Source: Hypomyces perniciosus
Taxonomy: Eukaryota > Ascomycota > Sordariomycetes > Hypocreales > Hypocreaceae
Assembly (NCBI GenBank): GCA_008477525.1
Contig: SPDT01000006.1
Location: 895,501-959,500, forward strand
Direction of reading: 5' to 3'
Length of the DNA: 64,000 nt
Part shown: positions 10,505-24,264 of the stretch, in pieces
Numbering within the stretch: position 1 is the first letter of the stretch
Layout of the letters: each line of letters starts with the position of its first letter
Position numbers and translations under genes: made by a program
Notes under the pieces: model-generated
What the model saw: the letters and a program-made list of their open reading frames with translations, nothing else
What the model was told of the DNA's origin: nothing
Database searches by the model: none

Positions 10505-13500
10505 ACGTTTGTGCTTCGAGACGAATCATTCCGGGGAAGCGAGTCATATCATCAACTTGGAGTTTAGGCGAAAGCGGACGGCAATGGCCATATTAATCGA
10601 AAGGCGGGGAGAGAAACTCGAGGATAGCATATCACATCAACAAATCCATACAGGTTCTTTTCGACAAGATGCGGGCGTTCCCGTGGGTTGTCGAAGAGGA
10701 AGGATGAGGGTCAACATCTCATTGTGTTTGACGCGAACATTATGCAGGGCTAGGGTCTGAGGTTTCTAACTTCGACGCCTGAATCTTCACAATGGCATAG
10801 ATGGACCCCATGTGTGTGCGCATACGAGATGTCAACAAGCTGAGGGCTATTGAACTCACATTGCGCTGTTGCCTAGCCGAACCTGCATCTACCAATGTCA
10901 GTTTTGGAGATGGCCGCGCGTCCTCCATGGATATGGAGGATCAACATTAATAATAAGAGATGATTGACTCCAAGCCATCGTAACCCAGTATGTGTTCGAA
11001 GTATATCAACACTCAGTATTCGCGTGGGGCTGGGGCACATGTGTAGTAGTACTAATAATAATAGCACTATCCCATACGGAGTACTAAACCGCGCGACACC
11101 AGAACTCTGACGTCACATCTCGATATGAGTCTAGAGCTCCCCAACAAAGACACATTCGTTAACGTCGTATCACCCCTTTTGTTTCCCGCAGTTACAGAGC
11201 CTCATGTTTTTATCTTGATACGGCATTAATGCGAACATCCTTCACGTTTTGAAATAAAAGAGCGCGCGCACTAGGGCCGGGGTAGCAGGTTTGTTTATTG
11301 TTGTTGTTGTTGTTGTTGACAGGAAACATCTCACATGCAAAATGAAACAAATCCTTACCTTCCGGATGCGGTAATGGCGAGGAAGTCATCCAAATGTTAA
11401 AACAAAAAAAATGAATTCAAATTCTCTCAAGGCTTTGGTGTTTTTCATTTTCACTTTGGCACGAAGAAAACCTAACCTTTGGAAGGCCATCTCCGTGATA
11501 TCTCCCTCCCATTGCTGACCAATTATTAACAAACGGAGCCGAGATGGGTGGAAATTTGGCTCAGCACCAAAGAAAAACACCACAGCCACTTCCCGGTTCC
11601 TCATCCCAGAACCATGGAAACACATGGAACTTTACAAGATTCGTCCGTCGCATCGTTTTTTTGACGCACCGCTGAGCCGAGCGGGAGACTCCACCAGAAA
11701 GGGAACGATGTCCAGAAACATATTAACCTTTTTGATGGAACGAAGGGGCGGCCAACTCTTTTTTCAGGGAGGCGAAGTTCTGATCGCTTCTTGAGAACTT
11801 GCATTTTCTGAGCGCTGTCTTCAGCCGAATCCGGATACCGATGCTAATTGGGGGCTGTTTTCTTGGCTCTAGTGCCCACTGTGTCGGAACCGTCGCTTAT
11901 TACCCATTAGTTCCCAAGGTCCTTGCCTGTTCCAATTGCTCTTCAATACGGAGTAGTAATCAAAACAAAAGCTGAGATCGGCAGAGCCGCGGAGCGGCGG
12001 GTGTCAAAAAAACGTGGCTCATCATAGTTGCCTATGGTCTATGTGTTAGTTAGATTCGGAGTTGAATGGATTCCCTCGAATTTCCTAGAGGGTGCGTTCG
12101 GGTTCGGACTCGTAGGTATGACCGCAGGAGGATTTGCATGGGACGATAAGCTCAATGAGGGTCTCATCATCCGTAGTCATTCTCTTGCAGGAGGAATGCA
12201 TGTCGTTGTGCGTAGCAATTGCTGACTATACATACCAAGCCCCTCTATCCTCGTTGATCCCTCACAAGGAAGGGTAGGTATCTTCTCTCCCTTGCTCGGA
12301 CTTCATCCGTTTCTTAAGCGAGTGAAGATTGTTTAGGCGGCTTGGTGCGTGCCTCTAACATAACCCCTGGCCTAGCTGACAAGGGGGCCTGCCTAATGAT
12401 TAACACCATTGGAAAACCGTTTGATGCGGGTGCATTGACAATTTTGCCTGGCATCATATGACCTGTCCAGCTTTTCAACGGACATCCAATCCTTGGTATG
12501 ATGCGGTGCATCCCTGCAAAGAGTGTTTGTGGCATCCCCAAATGCGCTCTATTAAAGCAGCTCGGCTTCTTTGATATCATATTACTGCTCCGGATGCAAA
12601 AAGATAATGTCGTGATCATCACCCCATCCCATTCCTGAAGGTTGACTAATTCCTCGGACACCTCCGGATCCTTCTCGAGCTGATCTCGGACCTTGGGGAG
12701 GCAAATGTGCTCCCCCAAATGCATTCGAGCACGCCACGCATCGAGTATTGCTCCATGGCTGCAAGTAGGAAAATCCCGGACCTTGATGTGTTCAATTTGC
12801 CAGTCAAGCCATCTCCACATTATCGCCACATGGGATAGCGAACGCCACCGGGCGTAGTGGTATATTGCCTTGCTCAGAACACCATGTCCATGACACAGGG
12901 GCGGCTTACTAGCACAAAACATGAGAAACATCACATTAGCAGCATCTCAATCGTACCGACAAACGATGAAGATGCAAACGTGTATGAAGTACTCCGTACT
13001 TGGTAAGCCTATTCTCGAAGGGAAGGAATGTAGTAGTATAATCAATTAACTTCATATCTGGTGAACTTTCTACTGTTTTCGAGTCATGGCCGTATGCTTT
13101 TTACGACTCAAATGTTTGTTTGGATGGGAGGCATGTAGGTATCTGTGTGTGCGGAGACACTCGTCCAACCTTTGCCAACCATTGGGGCGACGGTCTGGAG
13201 CATGAATTCGATCTGGAAGCTTTGGGATGCTGCAGAACTAAGGCTCCGTATGTACCATCCGCACACAGGCACACCAAGGAAGACGAGTAGTAGAAGTGGC
13301 GCCAAAGTGCAACCCATCTTCATCCGATTTGAATGTAGGTATGCACTCGTCTCCTTTGTAGCTGAAACCCATTCTTTAGCAGTACGAAGTACAAAGTATG
13401 TACTCCGTAGTTGTGCTCGCAAGCCTCATCGAATGATGACAAAACAGAGGGAGGGGCATGTACTGCCACCGACTTTGCTGCATGTATGTATGGGAATGTC

Positions 13501-14170
13501 TGAATTGAAAGGCGTCCTTTTTGTCGACTTGACAATGAGCTGGTCAAGGCTGAAGCACATACGCAGCGGATGATGGAAGGGGAATTGGCACTGATGCACT
13601 CGCATGCAGCTGCCCCAAGCCTCATATACCGTTGAAGAGAAACTAGACAAACAGATAGGCAAACAAGCAAGCAAAAAGTGATGTATCTCCTGTATCTAAC
13701 GAGAAATGTGGGCGATGCTCAAGAAGCTGGGTTTGAAAGTGTACAGAGTACGAAGTAGATAATAGATAAGTGTGGTGACCCAGTCTCTTCCGTTCCGTAT
13801 ACGGTAACCTGCCTCCCGTTTCGATGCAACGGAGCACCAGTTGGAGTAGTGGTTGGCTGGTTGGCTGCATCCAATGACCTTCGCGCTGACGACGGCCCTC
13901 TTCTTTTTATCATTTATGACCAAAGTGGCGGTTAATGGCAGATCTGGTTTCCTGATTCAGTCCTGGCTGCATTGTTGTACGTCCTCAGGGGCCTTGGACG
14001 GTATCTTGCTTCTTACTCGGATACCCAGTTGTGACAAGATACCTAGTTTGGTGAGGATGAAATGGTGTTAGTGGTGAGGCTTGTACAATACGAGTCGTAC
14101 TACTACTACCTGTATTAGCTACTCCGTATATTGGTTGTTATCTTTCGGGGCGACAAAGACAATATGGAGG
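10505..14170. other. Gene-poor region, left part
   Basis: No gene supported. It contains a perfect CRE-type palindrome TGACGTCA (11108-11115), a TTG microsatellite (about 11295-11318), and TACGRAGTAC-type motifs at 11075, 11947, 12989, 13382, 13401, 13749 and 14120. The only long frame is on the minus strand (12314-12934, 206 codons); it matches no family I know. Confidence 0.4.
11295..11318. repeat. TTG trinucleotide microsatellite
   Basis: About eight consecutive TTG units in non-coding DNA. Confidence 0.85.
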
Positions 14171-14177
14171 AACCTAA

Positions 14178-14210
14178 AGGTGGATAGGTGGATAGGTGGA
14201 TAGGTGGATG
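14178..14210. repeat. GGATAGGT minisatellite
   Basis: Four tandem 8-bp units, GGATAGGT, in non-coding sequence. Confidence 0.85.
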
Positions 14211-14591
14211 AAAATGATGCGACATCCGGGTCGAATCTAATATGCGCCTCAAATTATTTGGCATGCGCTCCGTTGAGGTTGGCGAATTGCCGTTTTAGGC
14301 ACAAATCTTTGCTAGGACTGAATCCATTGGGTGGCGTTTCCGAGAGCAGGGGTGCAAAGCAAAAAAACGTCATAAGCCTGTTGAAAAGCGATCGGTCGAG
14401 TCAGCGAAGGCCCAGAACCTTGCACCTTGACTTATCGGCATTGCATTGCATGACAGTGCCCAGGTCAATTATTGTGGTTGGTTGGGTGTGTGTAACGCTG
14501 AGCTCGTACAAGCAGAGGGAGGCCGGGGGGCAAATTGGCCCAGGAATTGGGTCGTATCGTGTGTTGAGTGCTCCGTATGTACTGTGTGCGC

Positions 14592-14592
<1 letters not shown>

Positions 14593-14628
<36 letters not shown>

Positions 14629-14640
14629 CGTGCGTATGTG
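14593..14640. repeat. GT microsatellite
   Basis: About 16 uninterrupted GT units followed by GTGC steps. It produces long spurious Cys-Val or Thr-His open frames on both strands. Confidence 0.9.
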
Positions 14641-17290
14641 TACTTCGTATGCATCCACTCATAGATATAGTACGGAGTAGCATTGAATGGATAGTGGTGT
14701 GGGAGCATGCATGTTTTCCGGCTTCTGGTCCGGCTGCTCAACGCTACGTATTCGTACAGCCCGCCTGGGCAGCCAACACAGCCAAGGTGGCATTTTGGCA
14801 ATGCCCCCGTGACCATTGTGTGGACATTGGACAAGACACACCTCCCGGTCCAGCTGCACTGAGACCCAGGTGGGTTTGCACTCGTATTGTCTGGAGCATT
14901 TGGGAGGGCATGTCGAACATGCACAGGCAGTGGTACTAGGAATAGGCAGACAACTCAGCACACACAAGGAAGAAACAGTGGTGCCAGAATGTAATTATAC
15001 TGGGGCATGGAACTGACAGCGTCTGGACAGCGAATCAAAGCAGAACCAGGAGCTCGGGTAATTATGAGGTACCTGATCTCCGATGATCGATGAGGTCATT
15101 GCAAGGGAGAAGACAGGGGAGAAGCGAAGGGGGAACGGAAGGGCGGGGATAGAGAGGGAATGACTGAGATTGTGGATGAGACAAACCAGAAAAGACAGAG
15201 AAAAAATTACGGACTCGGGAGGGAGGGCCCAGAGTCAGTTCTGACGGCCATTACTCGTGCGCTTCCACAGGGCGCCATGTCGACGATCGGTGTAAGCCTG
15301 TGAAGCATGAACGGCTAAAAGGTATGGAAAGGATCAGGGCGCTGTAAGTACTATCGGTGAGGCCCGAGAGAGCGAGATAGATGCATCTGCAATGGATGGA
15401 TGGGGCGGTAAAGGGAAAAAATCAAAATCTAATGTTGCATCCTCCGTTAACAATTGGCTTTCCAAAGTAGTGGCAGCGGATGTGTGTTGCCGCAGGAGTG
15501 TTGGTTGTTGGTTGGGCAGGCCTGCCGCCACGGCTCTCTCGGTTTGCTTGCTGTTTGTACTCGTACGAAGTACCTTGTACATGCCGAATTAATCTACTAA
15601 ATTTGTTGCGGTCATGTACTCCGTACGTGCGCATTGTGTGTGAGAGAGTATGTGAGAGTGTGTGGGAGTGCATGAGAGTGGTGTGAATGAGTGTGTTCAC
15701 TGTTGTTCTCGGCGATAAACAAACAAACAAACAGTGTGAGCGCTTCGTACTTCGTACATGTCATATCAGGTGCAGTACGAAGTAGAATACCTAGTAGGCT
15801 GGGCTGCATCGACGATGCCGGAAGGGAGGGAGGGCTGGTACAAGTAATTATATGAGAGTTCAGAAAGTTGAGTGGAGGATGATTCTCATGAGCGTCTCTC
15901 GTTTCTTTTCCCAGGCCCCTGTGACATCAATCCCCCCTGGTTCCCTCCCTCTTCTCTCCCCCGCGTCAGCAAGCATTCTGCAGTTCTGCTTTTTATTATT
16001 CTTTATAACACGGAAGCGATTCATCAACAAAGAAGCCAGCCTTAATACCTACTAGCCAGGGGAGCATGCCATCCGTCGAAGAAACACCAGGACCCAGTGA
16101 TTTTCTCAATTCGCTTTCCCCATTGATCCCAGACTAGCAGAAAAGAGACTTTTCCCCTTGCCACTTTTGGCCCAGGCGGTACCAGCTGGCTGGTGCAGCG
16201 TAGGGGTCAAGTGGCCCGACCCAGCACCAGGGACACCATCCAATTGGGCAGACGGCTTCAAGTCCAGGAGATGGTGTCTCGTCTGGGCTTTAGAGGCTTA
16301 GATCGACGCCCAAGTGCCGCCTGGCACTTGACTTGTGAAGTTGACCGGAACTTCAGACACGGAGAATCTACTCCGTCCGCCGGCTGGCTGGTGATGCTGG
16401 GGAAATATTCTTTTTTGTCCGATATTGATTGACCTCCACGGTGTAACACACGATGTAGCAGTCTACTACTACTCCTACTGCTACTGCAGAGAGCAACAGG
16501 CTATCATAAATCACACCCTACCTGCATTGCATTCCTTTTCAGCAGCCACCGGGGGGGCCGTTCCAAGAAGCCTGAACACCTGTAAGGTGGCGAGTGAGCA
16601 GTGTCGGACGACTTTGGACGGATTCATTCAGCGCCAATTGTTTGTTGTAGGAAAAAAGGCGTCAACAATTCCAATAAGCACCGATCCTCCGTGCAATATC
16701 CATACTATTATAGTCGGTGGCGTCTCTTGCAGCGACAAACCGCAGTAGTACTTCGTAGTGCTCGTACTTTGCAGACCACAGCGTACTTTCAGCGCTGGAT
16801 GTCCGCGGCTGCAACTAAAGCCAGCTGCACATCGCCAAATACGAGGGTCGTTGGGGGATTTTAAGGAGGGACTCGATAGGCCTGCCACTTACACCCATAC
16901 ACACTTGACTGCAGCTGCAATATACGAGTATTCCAGCAAGAACCCGGGATGCCTATTTTTTATTTTTTTTGTATTTGTTGAGACGCATGTCGTGGCCCCC
17001 TCGTCTTACACACACAGGATATGACTGCATACCTTACCTTAGTAGGTGGTGGCAGTCGAGTAATAGCAGTATGCCTAAGAACAAAAGCGAAGTTCCGCAC
17101 CGCCCCGGATGCAAGGTGCTCGACTCGGGTCTGTACGTGGCAACATGATATTATTAAACTTACAACTCCGTACTTCGTACACCACGCGATGGCTGTCGGG
17201 TAACTTGCCTCCCGCAACCGAAACCGCACATCCATCCAATACTGCGACTCAGCCAGCGTGAGGAGAATCGGTGCCACGCGTGTGATGCTA

Positions 17291-17317
17291 TTGTGTTGTG
17301 TTGTGTTGTGTTGTTGT
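17291..17317. repeat. TTGTG pentanucleotide repeat
   Basis: About five TTGTG units in non-coding DNA. Confidence 0.8.
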
Positions 17318-19003
17318 GGCCACAAGAGTGGCTCTCGCTGCACGAGTCCCCTCCCACCACCACCCTCTGACGCAAAGTGACAGCCGTCGCTTGCTCCGGG
17401 TGCATTAGTCATTGACATACCATCACGGCGTCGCCTTTTTTTTTCCTTCTTGTTATTGTCTGCTGGAGGGAGGCGTTTTTTGGGGCTTGCAGCAGCGAGA
17501 CATGTAAGGGCAACACCCCAAAACCCAAGAGCAGCGGTACCCACACCCACGTCGTGCCATTCCATGCCAAAAGCCGTAAGCTATACGCTTGTGCCGCACT
17601 GAGTGAGCCCCAAAATCCCCCCCACGCTGCAGGCGCTAGCCGCCTGAACTTTGAAGTAATGTACCAGCGACGCCCGAGCGAGTCTCTTTACGTCGTGTCC
17701 CCCGAAGTCGTCGTTGTCCTGCTCCTCGCCAGCGCCAGCACGAACGAACGAACGTGCTAAAACGCCTGCGGCTGCTGCGCGGCCAAATTGCGGCAATGTC
17801 TACGGAGTACCTACCTACTAGGTAGTAGGTACCAATCTTGTGGCATGTACCTGGCACTTCGTACTCCGTGCTCCGTACTACTCCGTGCCCTTCGGCGTGT
17901 CCACCCCAGCCATTTGCCCTCGCAGCGGTACATCCAGTGGTACTCCTCCGTACACCATCCCTCCTTCGCCATGCATCAAACCTGGATGGAACAGTGCCCC
18001 GGCCGGAGCGGTCGCCGAAGCCCGCTCCTCATGTACCAGATACTAAGCGGCCGCGCATCACGGTACGTGTGGGCCAGGTACCGGACGGGTGCAAAACGTA
18101 CCCGCCCCCTACCTTTGCTGGCAGTACCTGAAATTACAGTGCTCCCTCAGATTCACTAAAAATGCTAGTCTTAGTCCTTCAGGAGGTTTCTTAGGCCTGC
18201 ATGCGCTAGAGAATTCGCACCTAACCCACACCACACACATCACACTGCTGCTCTCCCCATACTGACTGGACGGGACGCTCCAATTAGGTATGTATATGTC
18301 CCTGCCATCCTCGTGTCACCTCCGTTTTCCAGGGTCCGTCTGCCGCTCCTTTTTCCCTTTTCAATACTTTCCCACTTCGTGCTGCAGCCAGACGCCTCCT
18401 GCCTTGCCTTGCCTTGACTTGACTTGCCTGCCTGCGTGGACTAATACCTAATCTATTCTCTCTTTCTTACTCTCCCTCCCTCTCGCTTTCACACACTCTT
18501 TTTCATCTATCTTCTCCCTCCTTCCTTTCCTTTCCTCCCCTTGGATATCATTGTATAATTCCTTTGCTCGTCTATCTGGTCGAATCCGCCCTGGTCTCTT
18601 CCTCAGCTCTGTAGTCGTCGTCTACTGCCTACCGTTTGCAGCACAACACCAAAGGCACATTCACACGCCATCATCAATCCTCACCACAGGCCTCACGATA
18701 CCAAAGCCTAATCACAACAACCGGCCGCACGACATCGACCATTGACGACGATAATCACAATTCACTGCTCGTCAGCAAGTATCCGCATGCGGTACGTATA
18801 AGCAGAGCAAACCATTGCGCTTCCTTACATTGAATGCCGGCCGCAATTGCATCACCCCCTGGCTGGCTTCTCTCAACCACCACACCTATATACACAGATG
18901 CCCCTTATTCTCTAGACTCGGCAGCCACAAAAACCGGTGCACAGCACCCCGGGTAGCCGACAGCACCTGCAACCGTCCGCCTCTCGTGATTGACTTCGTC
19001 GCA

Positions 19004-19021
19004 CCCCCCCCCCCCCCCCCC
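19004..19021. repeat. C18 homopolymer
   Basis: Eighteen consecutive C residues, 238 bp upstream of the TCP11/SOK1 start codon. Its exact length may be uncertain for sequencing reasons. Confidence 0.85.
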
Positions 19022-19258
19022 AATTGTTTGTGTAAAGAGCTGTATGTCCGGTTTAGTTGCTAACTTGCATGCATGTAGCCACTAGGAGCATTGGACTGGA
19101 TCTTTGACTTTCGCACCTACGAACCGGAAACTTTCGACAGCCCGACGTCCCTGAATCGCCTCGCTTCGTGTTGTCTATAAGATAGGGGCGGATCAGTCTC
19201 GATCGTCTCTCTTGATCACGGGTATTAAGACAGGTGTATCCAAGAGAGTGTTGCAAAG

Positions 19259-21223
19259 ATGTTGCCCGAGCAAGGTACCGGCGGTCCGGTTGAGCGGCCT
19301 CGGAGGCAGCTATCAACATCTGCCCCCTGCCCCAACAGCGAGGGAGAGCCTATGCAAGAGTCGAAGGTGCAAATACAGCAGCAGCCGCAGGACGAAAAGA
19401 CAAAACAAAAAACGACACAGTCATCTCAAGAATCACCTAGACGGTGTCAAGTCGAGCCTCGAGCTGCAACACCTGGAGCCTCTGTGATGTCGCGAAATCC
19501 TTCGGACGCATCTGCCGCGTCTCCTCCCCCTGAGACAAGTTCTAGTGGTCGTTCTTCTCCGGGATCAACATCACAGGTTCTGCCAGTAGAGCCTCCTGTC
19601 ACCAGGGCAACTTTGAGCGAGCTCGATGTATCCAAAATCGTCCACAATCCTAAGCTGCGTCACGACATCAACTTCGACCCAGAGCTACATTTTCGGCCGA
19701 ATTTGGATGGAGAAAAGGGGCGCAAGAAGCAAGATAAGGCAAACCAGTTTTGGAGGGCACTGAAGAAGGAGTTGACAGAGTTCATCACGGATAGGCCAAC
19801 TTTCTACGCCAATCATGGAGAGAGTGACAACTGGACCTTACCAGCGTTGCTCAAGGCCGTCAAGGAGATTATTCAAACGCTGGTTCCTCAACGGGATCGC
19901 CAGTTTCTGGAGGAAGGTCTGAACGTCGAACTACTGATGCAGCAGTTTCACAAGGGTATTGCTGATCTGGAAAAGTTGGCTCTCTGGTTGTCACGGGTCC
20001 TCAAATCACATTGCGCACCGATGCGTGATGATTGGGTCGATACCATGTACGCCCAGCTCAGCAATGGCAACCGCAACATGGATCTTGATGAGCTCGTCAC
20101 TGGAATGCGCAGTCTCTTGAGTGTGCTGGAGGCAATGAAGTTGGACGTGGCAAACCACCAGATTCGATGTTTGCGGCCGGTTTTGATCGAAGATACCACC
20201 CACTTCGAACAAAAGTTCTTCTACAAGAAGATGGAGACGGGAAAGATGATGCGGGCAGACCTGGAAATGTCAAAACAATGGTACAAGGATGCCGAGGAGA
20301 GATATGCCTGCAGTGTGGGACACACTTCACGATCCTTTGGTGACATGGGCGTCTTTTTTGAGGCCCTTACCCGGCTTATTCTACCCTCGGCAGGAGACAA
20401 GCGGATACCGAACACATTCGCATTTGACGATGAGAGGTTGATGAAGTTGCGGTCTGATGTAACGGACGCCATCAATCTAGAGCTGTGCATGCGCATGTAC
20501 GAAGATTTGGAACGCATGGAACGCTACAATTGGGCAGGCTTGCTTCCAACCTATGAGTGGGGGGGCATGGAAACATTCGACTTCAACACACCACCATCAA
20601 CCTCCCGACCTTCTAGTCTCGTCTTCAGCTCCGCGGGCTCTGCAAATTCCTCTCCTAGGTCGTCCTTCGTCCTTCCCACCACACCTGTCGCACCCACTCA
20701 GACGGACTCTCGTGCGAGGGCCCGAGAGGTTTACAACTCGCTCGTCGCACTGCTGCAGTCCTCGCCACCGAGTAACCGCCGGTGGCAGATGATGGCTGGA
20801 TCTATGGCCCTCCAGATTTTCCGCTTCACTGATGCGCCATCGGATATACTTCCGGCCTTCGAGGCAAAGCTGGCCGCCAATCTTCTCAATGTGAACTCGG
20901 CTTACTACCAAGACGTCGAGCGATCTTTCCACGACCGTCTGATGCTCGAGCTAGGCAACCGTGTACGTGAGTTTAGATCGCTTTCCGGTCTTGCCCTGTT
21001 CTCTGTTGCTACTGGCGGTCGTTTCCATGGCAGCCATCACACCGGACGAGACCGAGATGTCGACACCTCAGTGCGGGAGTATTATGACGACGGAAGCATC
21101 GAAGACGCCGCCACCAGGCTTGCTCATCTTGGCGTCCTGCATTGGAGGGTATGGTCACAATTGGTCTATCTCCGTGAACTTGACAACCTGCCTGAGGAAG
21201 ATGATGAGCCAATGCAGATCTGA
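19259..21223 (+). CDS. sok1: T-complex 11 (SOK1-type) cAMP-signalling protein
   Basis: A single open frame of 654 residues. The first ~115 residues are disordered (Gln, Pro, Ser-rich). The TCP11 domain follows, from about residue 125 (PKLRHDINFDPELHF) to the end, interrupted by a Ser/Pro/Thr linker (about 442-480). Conserved-looking stretches include WRALKKEL, NWTLPALLKAVKEII, a helix with LMQQFHKGIADLEKLA, and the block RCLRPVLIEDTTHFEQKFF. The fungal family includes yeast Sok1, a multicopy suppressor of protein-kinase-A loss. It is often mislabelled a kinase, but no kinase motif is present here. It probably acts as a regulator in cAMP/PKA signalling. The start follows a long pyrimidine-rich leader; a second in-frame ATG at codon 32 is an alternative. 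Confidence 0.85.
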   Translation: MLPEQGTGGPVERPRRQLSTSAPCPNSEGEPMQESKVQIQQQPQDEKTKQKTTQSSQESPRRCQVEPRAATPGASVMSRNPSDASAASPPPETSSSGRSSPGSTSQVLPVEPPVTRATLSELDVSKIVHNPKLRHDINFDPELHFRPNLDGEKGRKKQDKANQFWRALKKELTEFITDRPTFYANHGESDNWTLPALLKAVKEIIQTLVPQRDRQFLEEGLNVELLMQQFHKGIADLEKLALWLSRVLKSHCAPMRDDWVDTMYAQLSNGNRNMDLDELVTGMRSLLSVLEAMKLDVANHQIRCLRPVLIEDTTHFEQKFFYKKMETGKMMRADLEMSKQWYKDAEERYACSVGHTSRSFGDMGVFFEALTRLILPSAGDKRIPNTFAFDDERLMKLRSDVTDAINLELCMRMYEDLERMERYNWAGLLPTYEWGGMETFDFNTPPSTSRPSSLVFSSAGSANSSPRSSFVLPTTPVAPTQTDSRARAREVYNSLVALLQSSPPSNRRWQMMAGSMALQIFRFTDAPSDILPAFEAKLAANLLNVNSAYYQDVERSFHDRLMLELGNRVREFRSLSGLALFSVATGGRFHGSHHTGRDRDVDTSVREYYDDGSIEDAATRLAHLGVLHWRVWSQLVYLRELDNLPEEDDEPMQI

Positions 21224-22687
21224 GGTCTAGGCCTGGATACTTTCACTACCAACCGGACGTTTTTCTCCGACCCAACCAATACGTACCTTGATTTACTTGA
21301 TTGAGCCGCTGGATAGAATATGATTTTAGCCACCATCGAATTGTTCTTCTTTGTCCACAGCACCAATATTATCCGACCCGCGCTGCCTACCAATACCCGA
21401 TTTAATTTTACACCCTGGCCCGCCTTTCTCGGACACGGCAGCTGGATCGGCGGGCCAATTTCCGCCTTTTTCTTGTCTTTACAACCTCGATTATATCTAC
21501 CCGGAGTCACCAGACGAAGTTTCAGTAATTAGACTGGTTAGGACAAAAGGTACCTTCGGGGTGCTATTTGGGGCCTGCATATGAGCTTTGGTGTTTTTTT
21601 TTGCTAGGTTTTTATGTACCTCTGGAGTGGCATTACATGTGTTTTATCAGTTTAATGCCACTGGTCTATTCTCGTTTTCGAGTTCTGTTAGTATTTTCGT
21701 TTTGTTTACTTGCTCCCACGGGAACGGCGTTTATGGGCTCGGACTCGGGGACAAACACGGGAGGCAGACCCAGTTTTTTTAGAACTCCTGCTGTCAGGGC
21801 AGCTTGAACCATTTTGCATTGTAAGATTGAGATTATGGGTATTTTGGTCGATATCCCTTGTGAAGAAGCAGCGGTGCCTCCTGGTTGGAGTGGAGGATAA
21901 TCCACGCGGGAAATGGAGAGCAAGTTTAAGTGCTTCGGTTTTACAAAATATGTGTAGCGTTCCATCTCGTTCGGGTGTGTCGACAAATGGAAAAGAGATT
22001 GTTCTCGAGACTGTGTGCTTGTGTCTTTGTGATACGCTATTCCCTAGTATTGGATGGCATCGTGCATGTTTCATGATATTTCCCAATGAATACGTCTGTG
22101 TGAAGTGGTGCCATTATCTCCATTCGGTTTCGGTTTTGTTCTGCTATTCTTGTCTTACTACTCCGTATTGTACTCTTCATTATCACTTTGAGGCTGTCAT
22201 ATTTGAAGGTAATATCTAGTAGATACGGAGTACTAAGATTGCTGATTGCTTCCATTATAGCACTTGAATCGAAATACTGGCTTTGCACCCATGAGCTCAA
22301 ATACAGAATTTCTGGTAGTAGTGAAGATACCAATGAGTTTAATATTAAATATTAAATTATATTTTACCTAGTAGCATGCTATTTCCTCCTACACTGTCTC
22401 TTCTGCGGAGTTGTCGCGAAGCTTTAGGGTAGGCGAAAGAAAGCAGTCCCTCGTCAGGTCACGTGCCTGAAGCTAAGCTGGAAAGAAGTCGCGACGCCTC
22501 GCGGGTAACGTCCTGCAGGGCTGCGATCTAATCGCAAACAAATATTTCGAGAACATCCTTTGTCGGATTCGACCACCTGCACACGCCACGAGAAATGCGA
22601 TAAATCATCGTCGACAATAGAGATACAGTTTCTAACCCAAAACCCTTTCCACATCGACGATTTTGCGTCCAGCAAAGCATCGCCAAG
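21224..22687. other. Spacer before RVB1
   Basis: The 3' flank of the TCP11 gene and promoter of RVB1. It has TACTCCGTA/TACGGAGTAC motifs at 22159 and 22224, an AT-rich patch near 22338, and a CACGTG E-box (22460-22465) 223 bp before the RVB1 ATG. Open frames here show no family resemblance. Confidence 0.45.

Positions 22688-24264
<1,577 letters not shown>

Larger units (their letters stand above)
14171..19258. other. Gene-poor region and leader of the TCP11/SOK1 gene
   Basis: No gene supported. It holds GGATAGGT repeats (about 14178-14210), a long GT run (14593-14640), a GTGAGAGT-type run (about 15641-15685), a TTGTG run (17291-17317), TTGCC/TTGAC repeats (about 18399-18440), and many TACGRAGTAC motifs, densest at 17801-17890. 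From about 18340 the plus strand is strongly pyrimidine-rich, as expected for a promoter and leader of the gene starting at 19259. A C18 homopolymer lies at 19004-19021. Confidence 0.4.

Noticed and set aside
14401..14924. Several 70-150 codon frames on both strands at the GT run
   Set aside because: They are Thr-His or Cys-Val repeats created by the GT microsatellite.
16960..17565. A 201-codon minus-strand frame
   Set aside because: It runs through the TTGTG repeat, has no domain, and its composition is that of the surrounding non-coding DNA.
19259..21223. SOK1 as a protein kinase
   Set aside because: No glycine loop, VAIK-type lysine, HRD or DFG motif is present; the protein is the TCP11 fold.
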